Below are positions 60,505 to 64,000 of a DNA stretch of 64,000 bases, piece after piece. The notes beneath the pieces were generated by a model that did no database searches, had not been told where the DNA came from, and was given only the letters and a program-made list of their open reading frames with translations. Source of the stretch: Tolypothrix sp. PCC 7712 (GTDB taxonomy: Bacteria; Cyanobacteriota; Cyanobacteriia; Cyanobacteriales; Nostocaceae); contig NZ_CP063785.1 of NCBI RefSeq assembly GCF_025860405.1, forward strand, positions 3,410,001 to 3,474,000, read 5' to 3'. The position numbers and the translations under genes are program-made. How positions within the stretch are numbered: the first letter of the stretch is position 1; the number at the start of each line of letters is the position of its first letter.

Positions 60505-62055
60505 ATGACAACCGATTTCCAAAGAATACCCAATGCACCAACCACCACCCCGGTGTTGGAAATGCAAGGAATAACAAAACGATTTCATGGTGTACCTGCT
60601 CTCCAAAATGTTAATCTCACAATTTATCCGGGAGAAGTTCACGCCCTGATGGGGGAGAACGGTGCAGGGAAAAGTACATTGATGAAAATTCTGGCTGGGG
60701 CTTACATAGCCGATGAAGGGGAGATTCACATCAATGGTAAACCGATAAAAATTACCGATCCAGGGACAGCGCGACAGGCGGGTATTAATCTCATCTATCA
60801 AGAACTGAACGTTGCACCCAATTTAACCGTTACCGAAAATATGTTTATGGGTAGCGAGTTGCAAAAAGGTCAGTTTTTAGACCGCCCAGGTATGGAACGG
60901 GAAGCAACGCAAGTACTGCAAAGTTTGGGCGCTAGTTTTTCACCCAATACTATAGTCGGTACGCTCTCAATTGCGGAACAACAACAGGTAGAAATTGCCA
61001 GGGCGCTAAAAGATAATAGCCGCGTTTTGGTAATGGATGAACCCACAGCCGCCTTATCAGACCGGGAAACGGAACGTTTATTTGAGGTAATTCGCAAACT
61101 CCGCAATGATGGCATTGCCATTATCTATATCAGTCACCGCATGGAAGAAATCTATGCTTTAGCTGACCGTATTAGTGTACTGCGTGATGGGCAATATATT
61201 GGCAGTTTGACAAGGGAAGAAATTTCGCCGCAACGCTTGGTGCAGATGATGGTTGGTCGTCCTATGCAGGATTTTTACGAACACCAACGCCAAACCCAAG
61301 TCGGCCCGGTAGTGCTGGAAGTCAGAAATATCAGCGATGGACGCAAGGTTAAACCCGCTAGTTTACAAATTCATGCTGGCGAAATTGTTGGTTTAGCTGG
61401 GCTAGTTGGTGCTGGACGCACAGAAGTATCCCGGCTAATTTTTGGCGCTGATCGCAAAGCCACTGGAGAAGTCTTCCTTGATGGCAAAAAACTCGAAATT
61501 AATAGCCCTAGTGATGCTATTACTGCAGGAATTGGTTACGTTCCCGAAGACCGCAAAGACCAGGGTTTATTTTTAGAAATGAGTTCCCGCAAAAATATTG
61601 CCCTGAATCGCCTCAAGCAAGATGCTAACGCTGGCATAGTTAACTGGGGTTCAGTGAATAAAATTGCCACAGATGCAGTCGAAAACTTTCAAATCCGGCT
61701 AGCGAATTTAGAAATTCGCGCCGTGGATCTTTCCGGTGGGAACCAGCAGAAACTTTTACTAGCGCGTTGGCTAGCGATTAAGCCCAAAGTATTGATGTTG
61801 GATGAACCGACACGCGGTGTAGATATTGGTGCCAAAAGCGAAATCTACCGGATTATGAGCGAACTTGCAGCCCAAGGTATCGCTATTTTAATGGTTTCCA
61901 GCGAATTACCCGAGGTTGTGGGCATGAGCGATCGCGTTTTAGTTATGCGAGAAGGGCAGTTAGTTGGTGAACTTGACGGTAGCCCAGGTAAAGAAATCTC
62001 CCAAGAAAACATTATGCACTATGCCACAGGAGCAGCAGAGGTATTAGCATCATGA
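60505..62055 (+). CDS. Sugar ABC transporter ATPase (RbsA/MglA/IatA type)
   Basis: 516 residues with two fused ABC domains. Domain 1: Walker [10 protein letters not shown] (50-58), signature [15 protein letters not shown], Walker [13 protein letters not shown]. Domain 2: degenerate Walker [10 protein letters not shown], signature [15 protein letters not shown], Walker [15 protein letters not shown]. This two-domain build is standard for ribose/galactose/inositol importers. The start is preceded by CCCCATTCCC repeats and lacks a clear ribosome site. Its stop overlaps the permease start by 4 bp (ATGA). Confidence 0.96.
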   Translation: MTTDFQRIPNAPTTTPVLEMQGITKRFHGVPALQNVNLTIYPGEVHALMGENGAGKSTLMKILAGAYIADEGEIHINGKPIKITDPGTARQAGINLIYQELNVAPNLTVTENMFMGSELQKGQFLDRPGMEREATQVLQSLGASFSPNTIVGTLSIAEQQQVEIARALKDNSRVLVMDEPTAALSDRETERLFEVIRKLRNDGIAIIYISHRMEEIYALADRISVLRDGQYIGSLTREEISPQRLVQMMVGRPMQDFYEHQRQTQVGPVVLEVRNISDGRKVKPASLQIHAGEIVGLAGLVGAGRTEVSRLIFGADRKATGEVFLDGKKLEINSPSDAITAGIGYVPEDRKDQGLFLEMSSRKNIALNRLKQDANAGIVNWGSVNKIATDAVENFQIRLANLEIRAVDLSGGNQQKLLLARWLAIKPKVLMLDEPTRGVDIGAKSEIYRIMSELAAQGIAILMVSSELPEVVGMSDRVLVMREGQLVGELDGSPGKEISQENIMHYATGAAEVLAS

Positions 62056-63050
62056 GTCAAACTTTAAGACCTACCCAAAATCGTTCCGGAAGTCAAAACA
62101 AATCCCGCCAGCGTCAATCACTCAACAACTTTCTGCAGGTAGCAGGGATTCTCCCCATCCTGATCCTGATTTGTATCTTATTTGCCCTGCTCACTCCCAA
62201 CTTTGCCACAGCTGGTAACGCCGTTAATATCCTGCGCCAAGCATCAATTAACATTGTGCTGGCAACTGGCATGACCTTTGTCATTCTTACAGGTGGTATT
62301 GACCTTTCCGTCGGTTCCATCTTGGCTGTTTCTGCGGTCGTTGCGGTGTTAGTTTCCCTACTCCCGGCGTTAGGTTGGGCGGCTGTACCTGCGGCATTAT
62401 TAACAGGATTGCTTTTAGGCTTAGTCAACGGTGCGCTAATCACCTTTTTGGATGTACCTCCATTTATTGTCACCTTGGGTTCACTCACAGCCTTACGTGG
62501 TGCTGCTTACTTGGTAGCTAATGGTACAACTGTTATTAACCCTGACCTAAATTTTGCTTGGGTAGGTAATAGCTATTTAGGCCCTATTCCCTGGCTAGTC
62601 ATCATTGCCTTGCTAACTGTAGCAGCTAGTTGGTTTATTCTGCGGCAAACAGTATTAGGTGTGCAAATTTACGCAGTAGGTGGTAACGAAAGAGCAGCAA
62701 GACTAACCGGAATTAAAGTCAATCGCGTCTTACTATTTGTTTATGGCGTGAGTGGACTATTAGCAGGTTTAGCCGGAATCATGAGTGCCAGCCGTCTTTA
62801 CAGTGCTACAGGCTTATTAGGTCAAGGTTACGAACTAGATGCGATCGCGGCTGTAATTTTAGGTGGTACTAGCTTTACAGGTGGTATCGGTACTATTGGC
62901 GGAACTCTTCTCGGTGCATTAATTATTGCTGTACTCAACAATGGTTTAACATTGTTGAATATGTCTTACTTTTGGCAACTTGTTGTTAAAGGTTTAGTGA
63001 TTATTGTCGCAGTAATGATTGACCGACTCCGCAGAAGATCCAAACGGTAA
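62052..63050 (+). CDS. Sugar ABC transporter permease (RbsC/IatP type)
   Basis: 332 residues, eight or more membrane helices, with the family motif [25 protein letters not shown] and the C-terminal [53 protein letters not shown] homodimer would form the channel with the fused ATPase. Translationally coupled to it. A basic, Gln/Asn-rich N-terminus precedes the first helix. Completes the importer for the pathway's starting sugar, presumably myo-inositol. Confidence 0.95.
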   Translation: MSQTLRPTQNRSGSQNKSRQRQSLNNFLQVAGILPILILICILFALLTPNFATAGNAVNILRQASINIVLATGMTFVILTGGIDLSVGSILAVSAVVAVLVSLLPALGWAAVPAALLTGLLLGLVNGALITFLDVPPFIVTLGSLTALRGAAYLVANGTTVINPDLNFAWVGNSYLGPIPWLVIIALLTVAASWFILRQTVLGVQIYAVGGNERAARLTGIKVNRVLLFVYGVSGLLAGLAGIMSASRLYSATGLLGQGYELDAIAAVILGGTSFTGGIGTIGGTLLGALIIAVLNNGLTLLNMSYFWQLVVKGLVIIVAVMIDRLRRRSKR

Positions 63051-63055
63051 TAATT

Positions 63056-63097
63056 ACTAATTCGTAATTCGTAATTCGTAATTCGTAATTGGTTTAT
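63056..63097. repeat. STRR (GTAATTC)n
   Basis: Four to five tandem ATTCGTA/GTAATTC units directly after the permease; a mirror phrase ATTACGAACTACGAATTACGAATTACC occurs at 63404-63432, so the 63051-63460 gap is bounded by opposite copies. Confidence 0.85.
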
Positions 63098-63173
63098 TTC
63101 ATTCTCGGTAGTAAGCTGTTCCACATTTAACTTGCATATATTGGGCGGGCAAGATGCCCACCCCACAAGATTA

Positions 63174-63266
63174 GTAGGTTGGGTTGACGTAAGGAAACCC
63201 AACACCAAAATATCGGATAAGCTTTCAATATTCATGTTGGGTTGCGCTGCGCTTAACCCAACCTAC
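63174..63266. repeat. Palindromic element with GTAGGTTGGGTTGA ends
   Basis: GTAGGTTGGGTTGA (63174-63187) faces TTAACCCAACCTAC (63253-63266), with inner AACCCAAC/GTTGGGTT. It is the compact form of the element at 1027-1154. The GGCGGGCAAGATGCCC half-hairpin related to 51681-51805 lies just upstream. Confidence 0.75.
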
Positions 63267-63460
63267 ATCTCTTCTTTTCTTTCTTCCTTTGTGTACTTCG
63301 TGCCTTTGCGGTTCGTTTTTTACTCCTCAAAATTAACGCGATTTAACCATAAAATAAGGGCACAACAATGTTGTGCCACTAATAATAATTGCTGAGTTAG
63401 CTTGAATTACGAACTACGAATTACGAATTACCAACTATTGCAGATATCCTTTTTAAAACC

Positions 63461-64000
63461 ATGCTAAAAAACTTATTATGTACTTTCCCCCTATTATTCT
63501 TAATCTGCCCCGCAGCCTGGGCGATACCTGCAAACGATAATTTTCCCAACGCAGATGTTAACTCTGTTACTTTGCAAGACCAAGTAACCTCTGTTTCCCA
63601 GCTTTCAGATATCAACCCTACCGATTGGGCATTTCAAGCATTACAATCATTAGTTGAACGCTACGGCTGTATTGCAGGTTATCCTGATTCAACTTATCGT
63701 GGTAACCGCGCCCTTACTCGTTATGAATTTGCAGCTGGTTTAAATGCTTGCTTAACCCGAATTAATGAATTAATTGCGACTGCGACCACTGATTTAGTCA
63801 GAAAAGAAGACTTAGCAGTGTTGCAAAATTTACAACAAGAGTTTTCCGCAGAATTAGTAACTCTGCGTGGGCGAGTTGATGTATTAGAAGCGCGGGAAGC
63901 AACCCTAGAAGCACAACAGTTTTCCACCACTACTAAATTAAATGCTCAAATTATTACTGCTGTTAGCGATACCTTTGGTAACAGTGTCGGAGGCGATCGC
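63461..64000 (+). CDS. Cyanobacterial SLH/OprB-type (iron-uptake) porin, 5' part
   Basis: The first 180 codons, open to the window edge. A signal peptide (MLKNLLCTFPLLFLICPAAWA) leads to an SLH domain: VSQLSDINPTDWAFQALQSLVERYGCIAGYPDSTYRGNRALTRYEFAAGLNACL. A short coiled coil follows (DLAVLQNLQQEFSAELVTLRGRVDVLEAREATLEAQQ). This order, SLH then coil then an OprB-type barrel, defines the cyanobacterial outer-membrane porins now often called iron-uptake porins. The SLH part holds the outer membrane to peptidoglycan. The barrel lies beyond the window. No sign of interruption in the visible part. Confidence 0.92.
   Translation, partial: MLKNLLCTFPLLFLICPAAWAIPANDNFPNADVNSVTLQDQVTSVSQLSDINPTDWAFQALQSLVERYGCIAGYPDSTYRGNRALTRYEFAAGLNACLTRINELIATATTDLVRKEDLAVLQNLQQEFSAELVTLRGRVDVLEAREATLEAQQFSTTTKLNAQIITAVSDTFGNSVGGDR

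Noticed and set aside
63132..63395. 87-residue plus-strand frame after the permease
   Set aside because: It runs through the GTAGGTTGGGTTGA palindromic element and is repeat-derived.

Overview
The window is chromosomal DNA from a filamentous, probably heterocyst-forming cyanobacterium (Nostoc/Calothrix/Tolypothrix type). The evidence is the apcE-apcA-apcB-apcC phycobilisome core cluster, a cyanobacterial ATP synthase operon with separate b and b' subunits, abundant HIP1 octamers (GCGATCGC), many short tandemly repeated repeats (STRRs such as TTGACTG, GGGGATGAG, GGATTTT) and several families of small palindromic elements. Genus is an inference; I see no rRNA or tRNA gene.

Layout. 0-2 kb: a Phd-type antitoxin with a PIN toxin broken by one in-frame stop, then a secreted-protein gene that appears to have lost its start codon. 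2.1-7.3 kb (minus): apcE-apcA-apcB-apcC with a terminator. 7.9-10 kb: a methyltransferase and a PEP-CTERM protein. 10.4-16.7 kb (plus): atp1 and subunits a, c, b', b, delta, alpha and gamma, closed by an 18-bp-stem terminator. 17-25 kb: assorted single genes, including an acyltransferase-like membrane protein, a PAP2 phosphatase, the rbpA-rpsU pair and a class I aldolase. 25-31 kb: a giant STAND NTPase with 14 WD40 repeats and a large repeat-derived low-complexity insert. 31-42 kb: SnoaL-like, Rieske oxygenase, quinone-oxidoreductase-like, Asp/Asn hydroxylase-like, TTC38-like, DUF2808, phosphoribosyltransferase and beta-helix genes, plus a candidate Yfr2-type small RNA. 42.4-48.8 kb: two sensory kinase genes, the larger with several cyanobacteriochrome-like GAF domains. 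49-50 kb: an intact IS5-family insertion sequence.

50-63 kb holds the most coherent system: a LacI-controlled cluster that appears to encode a full route from myo-inositol to 6-phosphogluconate. The genes are an inositol/ribose-type ABC transporter with two binding proteins, inositol oxygenase, glucuronate isomerase, a fructuronate reductase-like SDR, a LarA-family nickel-pincer enzyme and gluconokinase. Mannonate dehydratase and KDG kinase, the usual lower steps of the uronate pathway, are absent from the cluster. A LarA-type enzyme acting as a 2-epimerase (D-mannonate to D-gluconate) followed by gluconokinase would close the route into the oxidative pentose phosphate pathway. Three copies of the palindrome TGCACACGTGTGCA lie between lacI and gntK and upstream of the oxygenase gene, and look like the regulator's operators.

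The window ends inside a cyanobacterial SLH/OprB-type porin gene. Small mobile-element traces are frequent, including a 111-126 bp MITE family with an apparent 10-bp target duplication and an interrupted third copy.
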